A stretch of DNA of 39,444 nt from Georgenia sp. EYE_87 (GTDB lineage: Bacteria; Actinomycetota; Actinomycetes; Actinomycetales; Actinomycetaceae), in NCBI RefSeq assembly GCF_023148685.1, contig NZ_JAHXNL010000023.1, positions 1 to 39,444 of the forward strand, written 5' to 3'. The translations under genes and the position numbers were made by a program. Numbering within the stretch: position 1 is the stretch's first letter; each line of letters starts with the position of its first letter. This document shows, one piece after another, positions 1 to 7,909 of the stretch. The notes under the pieces are model-generated. The model searched no databases, was not told the origin of the DNA, and was given only the letters and a program-made list of their open reading frames with translations.

Positions 1-85
1 CCGGGCCCTCCCCCCGCGGGCCCGCGTTCCTTCCCCGCCGGGGGGGGGGGGGGGGGGGGGGGCCCCCCCCCCCCCCCCCCCCCCC
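1..85. other. Low-complexity G/C homopolymer edge of the window
   Basis: A G run of more than 20 bases is followed directly by a C run of more than 20 bases. No gene can be read. Together with the G-rich far edge (39421-39444), this looks like the ragged end of an assembled contig rather than a biological element. Confidence 0.6.
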
Positions 86-132
86 GCACCGATGCGGGAC
101 CAAGGCCGCGGCCAAGTCAGAGGAGGAGAGCA

Positions 133-348
133 ATGCGCAACCGCATCATGGCACTGGGTGCGTCCGTCCTGGCGTTCCTGGCCGTCGGCCTGGCGAGCGC
201 GACGACGGCGTCGGCCGCGCCGATCACCTGTCCCGGCGGCCAGACCGTCACGAAGACGGCGGACGGTTGGGACTGCATCAACAACGGCGGCAACGACTCG
301 AACGCGGAGAACCCGAAGAACCCCAACGCGGGCAAGGACAAGTTCTGA
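133..348 (+). CDS. Small secreted two-cysteine peptide, unknown function
   Basis: 71 residues. A strong Shine-Dalgarno sequence (aggaggag, 121-128) sits just before the ATG. Residues 1-28 form a textbook Sec signal peptide: basic MRNR start, hydrophobic core, and an Ala-Ser-Ala-Ala cleavage region around 25-29. The predicted mature peptide is only about 43 residues. It has two cysteines (in ITCPGG and WDCINN) that could form one disulfide, and an Asn/Lys/Pro-rich hydrophilic tail. No family is recognised. Coding is supported by the ribosome site, the signal peptide and the clean stop. The mature sequence has no obvious catalytic motif, so a binding, surface or signalling role is possible but unproven. 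Confidence 0.72.
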   Translation: MRNRIMALGASVLAFLAVGLASATTASAAPITCPGGQTVTKTADGWDCINNGGNDSNAENPKNPNAGKDKF

Positions 349-543
349 GCCGAAGCGCCTCCGGGCCGCGGGCGCACACCGGGCGCTCGTGGCCCTTCAT
401 GTGTGTCCGGTCCCCTTCGTGGGTGTTCGAGGCAGGGTGAGCCAGACCCCGCTGACGCCGTCGCCCGGGAGAGGGAGCCCTCGACGGGCGCACCTCCACG
501 GCCCTGGCTACGCTCGCGGCACGACGACCCGGTAGGAGGACCC

Positions 544-1398
544 ATGTTCTTCGCGCAGGCGATCCGCTCCCTCGAGAAGGCCAAGGTGCTGGACCCGGTG
601 ATCGACGCCGTGGTCGGTGCCGTCAACTCCGTGCTCCCGCCGGGCGAGGCCAAGGACGTCCTGCACGGCAAACCCCTGGGCCACGCCCTGCACCCGATGC
701 TCGTGGCGCTGCCCATCGGCCTCAACGTGGGCGTGGCGATCCTCGACCTGACCGGCGGCGCGGCGGCGCGCCCCGCCGCCCAGCGGCTCCTGGGCGCGGC
801 CCTGCTCAGCGTGCCCCCGACGGCGGCCGCCGGACTGGCGGACTGGTCCGAGCTCGGGACGGCGAAGCGACCCAAACGGGTCGGGCTCGTCCACGCCGGC
901 TCGAACGTCGTCGCGTCGTCGTTCTTCGCGGCGAGCTGGCTCGCCCGGCGAGCCGACCGGCACGCCACCGGCCAGGTGCTCTCGCTGCTGGGGCTGACCG
1001 GGCTCGCCGTCGGCGGGTACCTCGGCGGGCACCTGGCCTACGCCCAGGGCGTGGCGGTCAACCGCAACGCCGACCGCACCCCCAAGCCGAACGAGTGGCG
1101 GGACGCCGCGGCCGTGTCGGACCTCGACGCCGGGATGGTCCGCGTGGAGGTCTCCGGGCAGCCGGTGCTCATCGCCCGCCACGAGGGCGAGCTCTACGCC
1201 ACCGGCGCGGTGTGCTCGCACATGGGCGGACCGCTCGAGGAGGGCGAGATCGAGAACGACTGCGTCGTCTGCCCGTGGCACGGCAGCCACTTCCGCCTCG
1301 CCGACGGCGAGGTCGCCCGCGGCCCGGCCAGCGTCGGCATCCTCTCCTACGACGTGCGCGTCACCGGCGACCGGGTCGAGGTCCGCGCCCGCACCTGA
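544..1398 (+). CDS. DUF2231 membrane domain fused to a C-terminal Rieske [2Fe-2S] domain
   Basis: 284 residues. The ATG at 544 is chosen because aggagga (534-540) precedes it and the hydrophobic domain starts soon after. Residues about 40-165 contain several hydrophobic helices with an early GHALHPMLVALPIGL-like motif typical of DUF2231 membrane proteins. The C-terminal ~100 residues are a Rieske ferredoxin-like domain: C224-x-H226 and C243-x2-H246 (CPWHGSHF) are the four cluster ligands. The family combination implies a membrane-tethered electron carrier, but the redox partner is unknown. The gene converges on the carotenoid operon with a 9-base gap. Only the Rieske ligands are directly diagnostic. 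Confidence 0.88.
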   Translation: MFFAQAIRSLEKAKVLDPVIDAVVGAVNSVLPPGEAKDVLHGKPLGHALHPMLVALPIGLNVGVAILDLTGGAAARPAAQRLLGAALLSVPPTAAAGLADWSELGTAKRPKRVGLVHAGSNVVASSFFAASWLARRADRHATGQVLSLLGLTGLAVGGYLGGHLAYAQGVAVNRNADRTPKPNEWRDAAAVSDLDAGMVRVEVSGQPVLIARHEGELYATGAVCSHMGGPLEEGEIENDCVVCPWHGSHFRLADGEVARGPASVGILSYDVRVTGDRVEVRART

Positions 1399-1407
1399 TC
1401 AGCGCCG

Positions 1408-2304
1408 TCAGGCCCAGCCGAACCCGATGACGATCAGCAGCTGGGTGACGAGGAAGCCGCTGACCAGGTTCAGCCAGAGGAAGCGCCGCCACCCGGGCCG
1501 GGCACGCTCGCACTCGGCGTCGGTGAGGTTCCGGAACGGCGCGATGCTGGCCACGTACAGGAGCGGGACGACGGCGGCGAGCGCGCCGGGCCAGCCGGCC
1601 AGGAGCACCACGGCGGCGGCGAGCGCGTAGCCCGCCATCGCCGCCCGCACGGTCCGCCGGGCGCCGAGCCAGGTGGCGACGGAGGCGATGCCGCCCTCAC
1701 GGTCGGCGACGATGTCCTGCACCGCCCCGAACGCCTGGGACGCCATCCCCCACAGGAAGAACGCGGCCATCGCGGCGACCACCGGCCGGCTCGGCTGCGC
1801 GCCCGCCAGGGCCAGCCCGAACACGGCCGGGCTGACGAAGTGGGTGGCGGAGGTCATCGAGTCCAGGACCGGGCGCTCCTTGAACCGCAGGCCCTTCGCC
1901 GAGTACGCGACGACGGCAAACACGGAGAGCGCCAGCACAGCCGTGGACACGACCGTCCCCACGGCGACGAGGTAGACGAGGAACGGCAGGTTCGTGACGG
2001 CGGCGGCGACCAGGACGAGCCGGTGCCAGCGCCGGTCGAGGACCACACCCTCGACGCCGCCCTTGCGCGGGTTGCGCAGGTCCGACTCGTAGTCGAAGAC
2101 GTCGTTGATGCCGTACATCGCGAGGTTGTACGGCACGAGGAAGTACAGCGTCCCGACGACGAGCGGCAGGTCGACCCGGCCGGTGGCCAGCACGTAGGCG
2201 GCCGCGAAGGGGTAGGCGGTGTTGATCCAGCTGATCGGCCGGGACGCGCCGAGCAGCTGGCGCACCGCCCCGCCGGGTGTGGCCCGGGACGTGGTGGCGC
2301 TCAT
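1408..2304 (-). CDS. crtEb: Lycopene elongase, UbiA-type prenyltransferase (C50 carotenoid synthesis)
   Basis: 298 residues, polytopic membrane protein of the UbiA family. The first Asp-rich motif is seen in GINDVFDYESDLRNPRKGG, whose PRKGG extension is characteristic of lycopene elongases. The second is in QDIVADREGG. In known C50 pathways this enzyme adds C5 units from DMAPP to both ends of lycopene, giving flavuxanthin-type products. It is the last gene of the crt operon, and its ATG overlaps the crtYf stop (ATGA). The order crtE-crtB-crtI-crtYe-crtYf-crtEb matches the Corynebacterium glutamicum decaprenoxanthin locus. The exact end product cannot be read from sequence. Confidence 0.9.
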   Translation of the reverse strand: MSATTSRATPGGAVRQLLGASRPISWINTAYPFAAAYVLATGRVDLPLVVGTLYFLVPYNLAMYGINDVFDYESDLRNPRKGGVEGVVLDRRWHRLVLVAAAVTNLPFLVYLVAVGTVVSTAVLALSVFAVVAYSAKGLRFKERPVLDSMTSATHFVSPAVFGLALAGAQPSRPVVAAMAAFFLWGMASQAFGAVQDIVADREGGIASVATWLGARRTVRAAMAGYALAAAVVLLAGWPGALAAVVPLLYVASIAPFRNLTDAECERARPGWRRFLWLNLVSGFLVTQLLIVIGFGWA

Positions 2305-2690
2305 CGCCGCTCCCCCGCCCGGTCCCCGGCCGGGCCGTCGGCGGTCCCCGCCCCCGGCGCGCCCGCCCGCGTGGGCCCCGAGTCTCGGCTCCGCCGTCCG
2401 AGCGCCACCCACAGCGAGGGCAGGAGCACGGCCGCGGCGAGCGGCCAGGCGAAGTCCTCCACCGGGGCGAGGAGCACCCGAACCCCGGAGAGGGCCGACT
2501 CGTCGTAGCGGAAGAGGTCGGCGGCGATCATCACGGAGTCGAAGACGGCGGTGAGCACGGCGAGGGTCAGCGCCACGAGCCCGACGGCGCCGCGCCAGCG
2601 CATCGAGGGCGGCCACGTCGGCAGCAGGCAGAGCGCGGCCACGAGGCACGCGCCGGCCACGAAGACCAGCGCCATCGTCGCGTAGCTCAT
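2301..2690 (-). CDS. crtYf: C50 carotenoid epsilon/gamma/beta-cyclase subunit (CrtYf-like)
   Basis: 129 residues with about three hydrophobic helices and an Arg/Gly/Pro-rich hydrophilic tail. The APVED motif corresponds to the conserved PxEE/PVED element of small heterodimeric lycopene cyclases. With the preceding crtYe product it should cyclise the elongated carotenoid ends in the membrane. The start overlaps the crtYe stop (ATGA, 2687-2690) and the stop overlaps the crtEb start, indicating translational coupling. The assignment of Ye versus Yf rests on gene order as in Corynebacterium. The ring type (epsilon, beta or gamma) is not predictable here. Confidence 0.85.
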   Translation of the reverse strand: MSYATMALVFVAGACLVAALCLLPTWPPSMRWRGAVGLVALTLAVLTAVFDSVMIAADLFRYDESALSGVRVLLAPVEDFAWPLAAAVLLPSLWVALGRRSRDSGPTRAGAPGAGTADGPAGDRAGERR

Positions 2691-3016
2691 CGCCCCTCCT
2701 CCGGCACCCGCACGAAGAACCTCGTCACGAGGCCGTACAGCACCATCGTGAGGTAGCACAGGAAGGTGATGAAGACGAGCTCCTCGACCGGCAGGTGCGG
2801 GAGGAGCTCGACGCCGCTGAGCGCCTCGCCCTGACCGCGCCCGTAGAAGCCGAGGCTGATGGCGACGAGGTCCCACAGCAGGAAGAACGCGACGCCGACG
2901 GCCAGCACCAGGGCGCCGCGGCGGGCGTCGGCGAAGAGGAACAGCCGGAAGCGGCGGTCGAGCAGCACCATGCACCCGAGCGAGACGAGCAGGACGGCGA
3001 GGTAGAGCCAGCTCAC
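2687..3016 (-). CDS. crtYe: C50 carotenoid cyclase subunit (CrtYe-like)
   Basis: 109 residues, three predicted membrane helices. It carries the HLPVEELVF element that defines lycopene cyclase domain proteins (PxEE motif). The start is GTG at 3016, which overlaps the crtI stop as GTGA; no nearby ATG fits. It is predicted to pair with CrtYf to form the heterodimeric cyclase acting on elongated lycopene. Its small size is normal for split actinobacterial cyclases; the fused fungal and archaeal forms are about twice as long. The position between crtI and crtYf supports the call. Confidence 0.86.
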   Translation of the reverse strand: MSWLYLAVLLVSLGCMVLLDRRFRLFLFADARRGALVLAVGVAFFLLWDLVAISLGFYGRGQGEALSGVELLPHLPVEELVFITFLCYLTMVLYGLVTRFFVRVPEEGR

Positions 3017-4707
3017 AGCGGCACCGCCAGCGGCTCGGTGGTGCGGTCCCCGCGCAGGCGCTTGAGCATGATCTCCGCGCTGATCAGGCACATCGGCAGG
3101 CCGACGCCCGGGATGGTGCTCGACCCGGCGTAGTAGAGCCCGGCGACCCGCCGGGAGGCGTTGCGCCCGCGCAGGAACGCGCTCTGGCGCAACGTGTGCG
3201 CGGGGCCGAGCGCCCCGCCGGACCACGCGTTGAGGTCGGCGGCGAAGTCGCCGGGGCCCACGGTGCGGCGCAGGACGATCCGCTCGCGCAGGTCCGGCAC
3301 GCCGGCCCACGCGGCGAGCTGGTCGATCGCGGCGTCGGCCACCCGCTCCACCGCGGGGTCGCCCGCACCGTCGATCCCGCCGCGGCCGAGGCCGGGGTCG
3401 GGCGGGACCGGGACCAGGACGAACACGTTCTCGTGCCCGGCCGGCGCCACGGAGGGGTCGGTGCGCGAGGGCGTGCACACGTACGCCGACGCGGGATCCG
3501 GCACCCGGGTCTCGGCGCCGAAGATCGCCGCGAAGTTCTGCTCCCAGTCGGCCGTGAAGAACAGCGAGTGGTGCGCGAGCTCGGGCAGCTCCCCGCGCAC
3601 CCCCAGATAGACCAGCACGGCGCCGGGGCCCGGGTCGCGCCGGTCCCAGTACCGCTGCGGGTAGGTCTGCAGCGCGGGCGGCAGCAGCTCGGTCTCGAGG
3701 TGGTGCAGGTCCGCGGCGCCGACGACGACGTCCGCCTCGCTCAGGTGCTCGGCCCCGGCCCCGTCGCGCCACCGGACGCCCGTGACCCGGGCGCGGCGTC
3801 CGCCCGCCCGCCCGGCCGTGCCACGCCCGGGCCGCCGGCGCCGACGACGGCCCGGCAGCTCCGCCGTCGTCACCGCGGTGACCGTGGCCCCGGTGCGCAG
3901 GGTCGCGCCCTCCCGCTCGGCCAGCCGCGCGACGGCCTCGATCAGGGTGGTGAAGCCGCCCTGGGGGTAGAGCACGCCGTCGGCGAGGTCGAGGTGGCTC
4001 ATCAGGTGGTACATGCTCGGCGCGCGGTCGGGCGAGGAGCCGAGGAAGACGGCCGGGTAGCCGAGGATCTGCCGCAGCCGCGGGTCCGCGAACGAGCGGG
4101 CGACGTGGGCGCCCAGCGGGCGCAGCAGCAGCTCGACGAGCCGCCGGGACCGCCGCAGCACGTCCGGCCGCACGAGCGTGGTGAGCGACTCGAAGGAGCT
4201 GTACAGGAAGCGCCGGACCGCGAGGTCGTAGGCCTCCCGCGCCGAGGCGAGGTAGGCGCGCAGCTGCTCGCCCGCGCCGGGCTCGAGCGCCTCGAAGGTG
4301 GCGACGTTGGCGGCGAGGTCCGCGCGCACGTCCACCGGCTCGGGGTGGTCCTCGAAGAAGACCCGGTAGCCGGGGTCGAGGCGCTCCAGGTCGAGCTGCT
4401 CGGTGGCGGAGGTGCCGAGCAGGGAGAAGAAGTGGTCGAACACCTCGGGCATGAGGTACCAGCTCGGTCCGGTGTCGAACCGGAACCCGTCGCGCTCCCA
4501 GGAGCCGGCGCGCCCGCCGAGGGCGTCGCGCTGCTCGAGGAGCTCGACGTCGTACCCGTCGCGGGCGAGCAGCGCCGCCGAGGCGAGCCCGGCGATCCCG
4601 CCGCCGACGACGACGGCGGTGCGCCGCCGCCCGCCGTGGGGCCCCCGGCCGGGCGTCCGGGTGGCCGCCCGGGCGCCTGCGGGCACCGCGGCCGCCGCCG
4701 GGCGCAT
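3013..4707 (-). CDS. crtI: Phytoene desaturase (lycopene-forming)
   Basis: 564 residues. A Rossmann FAD motif G35-x-G37-x2-G40 follows a 30-residue basic N-terminal extension. The C-terminal signature, beginning YYAGSSTIPGVGLPM at residue 525, is the bacterial CrtI-type desaturase motif. It introduces double bonds into phytoene to make lycopene. Residues 286-306 form an Arg/Gly-rich insertion unlike its surroundings; it keeps the frame but is unusual for the family and makes the protein longer than the usual ~500 residues. The ATG at 4707 overlaps the crtB stop by one base (TGATG). The in-frame GTG just before it, at 4710, would give a GTGA overlap and is equally possible. Confidence 0.93.
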   Translation of the reverse strand: MRPAAAAVPAGARAATRTPGRGPHGGRRRTAVVVGGGIAGLASAALLARDGYDVELLEQRDALGGRAGSWERDGFRFDTGPSWYLMPEVFDHFFSLLGTSATEQLDLERLDPGYRVFFEDHPEPVDVRADLAANVATFEALEPGAGEQLRAYLASAREAYDLAVRRFLYSSFESLTTLVRPDVLRRSRRLVELLLRPLGAHVARSFADPRLRQILGYPAVFLGSSPDRAPSMYHLMSHLDLADGVLYPQGGFTTLIEAVARLAEREGATLRTGATVTAVTTAELPGRRRRRRPGRGTAGRAGGRRARVTGVRWRDGAGAEHLSEADVVVGAADLHHLETELLPPALQTYPQRYWDRRDPGPGAVLVYLGVRGELPELAHHSLFFTADWEQNFAAIFGAETRVPDPASAYVCTPSRTDPSVAPAGHENVFVLVPVPPDPGLGRGGIDGAGDPAVERVADAAIDQLAAWAGVPDLRERIVLRRTVGPGDFAADLNAWSGGALGPAHTLRQSAFLRGRNASRRVAGLYYAGSSTIPGVGLPMCLISAEIMLKRLRGDRTTEPLAVPL

Positions 4708-5651
4708 CACCGGGCCCCGCGGGCGAGGGAGCGGGCCAGCACGAGCGCCTTGCGCGGGGCCGGGACGCGGACCCGTCGGGTGCGGATCTCGGCGGCCGGC
4801 GTCGTCCGCAGGCGCGCCGAGAGCTCGGCGAAGAGGCCGTGGGCGGCGAGGACGGCGGCCCGGCTGCTCGGCGGGAGCCGGGTGGCGACGGCGGCCGCGG
4901 CGGCGAGGTCGGCGTCGATGTCGTCGAGGAGGTGGTCGCGGTGGGCGTCGGTGAAGCGGTCCACGTCCAGGCCGGGGAAGTAGGTGCGGCCGAGGGCGTC
5001 GTGGTCGTCCGCGAGGTCGCGCAGGAAGTTGACCTTCTGGAAGGCGGCGCCGAGGCGGCGGGCGCCGGGGGCGAGCTCCTCGTAGACGAGGTGGCGGCCG
5101 TCGGGCGCGGCGACGAAGACGCGCAGGCACATCAGCCCGACGACCTCCGCGGAGCCGTAGACGTAGGCGTCCAGGCTGGTGGGGTCGTGCGCGGTGACGG
5201 ACAGGTCCGTGCGCATGGAGGCGAAGAAGGGCGCCACGAGGTCGGCGCCGATGCCGGCGCGGCGGGCGGTGAGCGCGAACGCGTGGATCACCAGGTTGGT
5301 GCTGTGCCCGGTGGCGAGCGTCCGGTAGGTCTCCTCCTCGAGCTCGTGCAGCAGGTGGCCGGCGCGCTCGGGGTCGGTGGCTCCCACGGGCCCGTCGACG
5401 ATCTCGTCGGCCAGCCGGACGAGGGCGTAGATGTTGCGCACCGCGGTGCGGACAGGTTCGCGCAGCAGCCGGCAGGCCCAGCCGAAGGAGGTCGAGTACC
5501 CGTCGATGACGGCCGCGGCGCTGCGCTGGGCGACGGCGTCGTACAGGGGGTCGGCGGAGACCAGGTGCAGCGGCGGCGCCGACGGGGCGGCGAGCTCCTC
5601 GACCTGCCGACGGCGCTGGTGCGGCGGACGGGCGGGGACGGGGGCGCTCAT
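4707..5651 (-). CDS. crtB: Phytoene synthase (15-cis)
   Basis: 314 residues of the squalene/phytoene synthase family. Two Asp-rich Mg2+-diphosphate motifs are present: D82-EIV-D86 (RLADEIVD) and D212-LAD-D216 within QKVNFLRDLADD. It condenses two GGPP molecules to phytoene, the first committed carotenoid step. The start at 5651 overlaps the crtE stop (ATGA). The N-terminal ~30 residues are a Pro/Arg-rich extension before the conserved fold. The length is normal for the family and nothing essential appears missing. Confidence 0.94.
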   Translation of the reverse strand: MSAPVPARPPHQRRRQVEELAAPSAPPLHLVSADPLYDAVAQRSAAAVIDGYSTSFGWACRLLREPVRTAVRNIYALVRLADEIVDGPVGATDPERAGHLLHELEEETYRTLATGHSTNLVIHAFALTARRAGIGADLVAPFFASMRTDLSVTAHDPTSLDAYVYGSAEVVGLMCLRVFVAAPDGRHLVYEELAPGARRLGAAFQKVNFLRDLADDHDALGRTYFPGLDVDRFTDAHRDHLLDDIDADLAAAAAVATRLPPSSRAAVLAAHGLFAELSARLRTTPAAEIRTRRVRVPAPRKALVLARSLARGAR

Positions 5652-6718
5652 GCGGCTCTCCGGAGGAGGTCTCGGGTCAGGGCGACGACGCCGTCGAGGA
5701 ACTCCCCGGGCAGGCCCGTCTCCCGCACGACGTTCAGGGCGGTGTCGAGGTAGCCGGCGGCGAGGTCCTCGATGAAGTCGCGGGAGCCGCAGTCGACGAG
5801 GAGCTCGCGCACCCGGTCGGCGCGGGCCTCGTCGAGGGCGGGGTCGCCGAAGAACGGGGCGATCGCCTCCCACGCCTGGGTGCTGCGCGCGTGGGCGATC
5901 AGCGGGGTGTGCTTGCCCTCGCGCAGGTCGGTCAGGGCGCTCTTGCCCGTGACGGCCTCGTCGCCGAAGACCCCCTGGAGGTCGTCGATCAGCTGGAAGG
6001 CGATGCCGACCAGCCGGCCGATCTCGCCGAGGCGGCGCACGACCGTCTCCTCGGCCCCGGCCAGCACGGCGCCCGCCTGGAGCGGCAGCTCGAAGGAGTA
6101 CACCGCCGTCTTGTGCTCGCACATGGTCAGCACGTCGCCGAGCGGGACGTGCTCGTCGTCGAGATCCAGGCTCAGGCGCACGTCGGCGAGCTCGCCGGCG
6201 GCGGTGACGTGGACGGTGCGGTCGATCAGGTCGAGCAGCCGCTCGACGGTCGCGGGCGGGGCTCCGCAGCACGCGACGGCGCGGACGGCGGCCACGAGCG
6301 CGAGGTCCCCGGCGAGGATGCCGGCGGTGTCGGCGTAGGTGCGGGCGCCGCGGGGGGTCGCACCGGCGGCGGTGGCCGCGGCGGCGAAGGTGCCGGAGAC
6401 GTTCGGGCGCCCGCGGCGGGTGTGGTCGCCGTCGATGACGTCGTCGTGGATGACGAAGGCGGTGTGCAGCAGCTCGACCGCGGCGCCGACGCGTGCGGCC
6501 GGGCCGGGAAGGTGGCCGCCGAGGAGGTCGTGGGCGGTCACGACGAGCGCGGGGCGGAACCGCTTGCCGCCGGCGGAGGCGTCGGTGAGGGCGGACCAGA
6601 GGCGCCCGTAGTCGGCGCCGAGGCCTGCGGCGCGGGCGGCCCCGCCGTCGAGCACCTCGGTCAGGGCGGCGTCCGGGGTGGGCCCGGCGGCGGAACCGCG
6701 GGGGGCGTCGGCGCTCAT
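5648..6718 (-). CDS. crtE: Geranylgeranyl diphosphate synthase (polyprenyl synthetase family)
   Basis: 356 residues. The first Asp-rich motif DDVID (92-96), followed by RRGRP, and the second, DDLQGVFGD (from residue 245), mark a trans-isoprenyl diphosphate synthase. In this operon the product should be C20 GGPP for CrtB. Chain length is inferred from context, not proven by residues. The start at 6718 overlaps the idi stop (ATGA) and the stop overlaps the crtB start (ATGA). Confidence 0.92.
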   Translation of the reverse strand: MSADAPRGSAAGPTPDAALTEVLDGGAARAAGLGADYGRLWSALTDASAGGKRFRPALVVTAHDLLGGHLPGPAARVGAAVELLHTAFVIHDDVIDGDHTRRGRPNVSGTFAAAATAAGATPRGARTYADTAGILAGDLALVAAVRAVACCGAPPATVERLLDLIDRTVHVTAAGELADVRLSLDLDDEHVPLGDVLTMCEHKTAVYSFELPLQAGAVLAGAEETVVRRLGEIGRLVGIAFQLIDDLQGVFGDEAVTGKSALTDLREGKHTPLIAHARSTQAWEAIAPFFGDPALDEARADRVRELLVDCGSRDFIEDLAAGYLDTALNVVRETGLPGEFLDGVVALTRDLLRRAA

Positions 6719-7287
6719 CCGGCCAGCTCCTCGTCCAGGCCGCCCGTGGCGGCGTCGTCGGCGTCCGCGAGCGCGTGGACCTGCTCCACCGCCCAGGGGC
6801 TCAGCGCCCACGGCGCGACGACGACCAGCCGGCCCAGCTCCTCGGGGTCCACCCAGCGCTGGTCCATGACCTCGTCCGGGTTGGGCTCTGGCTCGTCGTG
6901 CGTGAACGCGAAGTACACCGGGCAGATCTCGTTCTCGACGATGCCGGCCGCGTCGACCGCGCGGTAGCGGAACCGCGGCAGGATCACGCGGACGTCGTGG
7001 ACGGCGAGCCCGAGCTCGTGCCGGGCGTGCCGGGCGACGGCGTCCGCCGGGCGCTCTCCCGAGCGCGGGTGGCCGCAGAAGGAGTTGGTCCACACGCCGG
7101 GCCAGCTGCGCTTGGCCAGGGCGCGCCGGGTGAGCAGCACCCGTCCGTCGTCACGGAAGAGGTAGCAGGAGAACGCCAGGTGCAGCGGGGTGCTTCCCGA
7201 GTGCACCGTGGCGCGCGGCGCGACGCCGAGTGGGCGGGCGTCGTCGTCGACGAGGACAACGTGGTCGAGCGGGACCGGGCCGGACAT
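6715..7287 (-). CDS. idi: Isopentenyl-diphosphate delta-isomerase, type I (Nudix fold)
   Basis: 190 residues. The motif SWPGVWTNSFCGHP contains the catalytic cysteine (C71), and the segment ENEICPVYF holds the catalytic and metal-binding glutamates (E118, E120). It interconverts IPP and DMAPP, supplying DMAPP both to CrtE and to the CrtEb elongase. An upstream in-frame GTG at 7296 exists, but the ATG at 7287 has a well-spaced gaggtgagg ribosome site, so it is preferred. It is the first gene of the crt operon, an arrangement that balances isoprene supply with pigment demand. Confidence 0.92.
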   Translation of the reverse strand: MSGPVPLDHVVLVDDDARPLGVAPRATVHSGSTPLHLAFSCYLFRDDGRVLLTRRALAKRSWPGVWTNSFCGHPRSGERPADAVARHARHELGLAVHDVRVILPRFRYRAVDAAGIVENEICPVYFAFTHDEPEPNPDEVMDQRWVDPEELGRLVVVAPWALSPWAVEQVHALADADDAATGGLDEELAG

Positions 7288-7322
7288 CGCCCTCACCTCT
7301 TCCAGATGTCGCCCAGCGATTG

Positions 7323-7335
7323 CTAGCCAGGCTAG
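7323..7335. promoter_or_regulatory. Candidate MarR operator palindrome in the idi-crt / marR divergent gap
   Basis: The perfect inverted repeat CTAGCC-A-GGCTAG lies in the 68-base gap between the idi start (7287, minus) and the MarR gene start (7356, plus). MarR dimers typically bind such short palindromes over their own divergent promoter. No clean -10/-35 pair could be assigned on either strand, so the exact promoters are left open. Function is inference. Confidence 0.5.
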
Positions 7336-7355
7336 ATAGTTTCCAAGGTAGCATA

Positions 7356-7895
7356 ATGGTCATGAGTCACAATCCCGCGACGGACCGGCCGCCGGACGCC
7401 AGCCCGTCCTACTGGTACGACGGCGACGGCGTGGTGGAGATGCTCGCCGCGCTGCGTGCCTTCCGCCGCGCCGACCAGGAGATGCGCCGGCGGATGAGCG
7501 CCGACATGGACATGAACGTGACCGACCTGCAGGCCCTGCAGCTCATCATCGCGGCGGAGAACCACGGCCGCACGGTGACGCCGCGCGAGCTCGCCTCGCA
7601 CCTGCACATCTCGACGGCCTCGACGACGAAGCTGCTCGACCGGCTGACCGCGTCGGGGCACCTGACGCGGTCCCCGCACCCCTCCGACCGGCGCTCCCTG
7701 GTGGTGGTCCCCACCGAGCACGCGCACCGAGAGGTGCGCGGCCGCCTCGCCCGGATGCACGAGCGCATGCGGGAGATCGCCGGCACGGTTCCCGAGCCGG
7801 CGCGCCCCGCCGTCGTCGCCTTCCTGAGGGCCATGGCCGAGCAGCTGGACCAGGAGGGTGCACCCGCGCCGCTCACCCCCCACCCGAGGACCTGA
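7356..7895 (+). CDS. MarR-family regulator divergent from the crt operon (CrtR-like)
   Basis: 179 residues. A winged helix-turn-helix spans about residues 55-125, with the MarR pattern of a recognition helix (STASTTKLLDRL), then a DRR-containing wing (HPSDRRSLVVV). The ATG at 7356 is preferred over the ATG two codons on, because AAGG (7345-7348) is seven bases upstream. Divergent placement next to idi-crt matches C. glutamicum CrtR, a MarR repressor of carotenoid genes known to respond to isoprenyl diphosphates. That ligand response is inference here. It converges with the anti-sigma gene 15 bases downstream. Confidence 0.87.
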   Translation: MVMSHNPATDRPPDASPSYWYDGDGVVEMLAALRAFRRADQEMRRRMSADMDMNVTDLQALQLIIAAENHGRTVTPRELASHLHISTASTTKLLDRLTASGHLTRSPHPSDRRSLVVVPTEHAHREVRGRLARMHERMREIAGTVPEPARPAVVAFLRAMAEQLDQEGAPAPLTPHPRT

Positions 7896-7909
7896 GCGCG
7901 CGGACATCG

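Noticed and set aside
7288-7355. Firm -10/-35 promoters for idi and the MarR gene
   Set aside because: AT-rich fragments such as TATCTA and TAGATA occur, but no box pair has acceptable spacing, so only the palindrome was reported.
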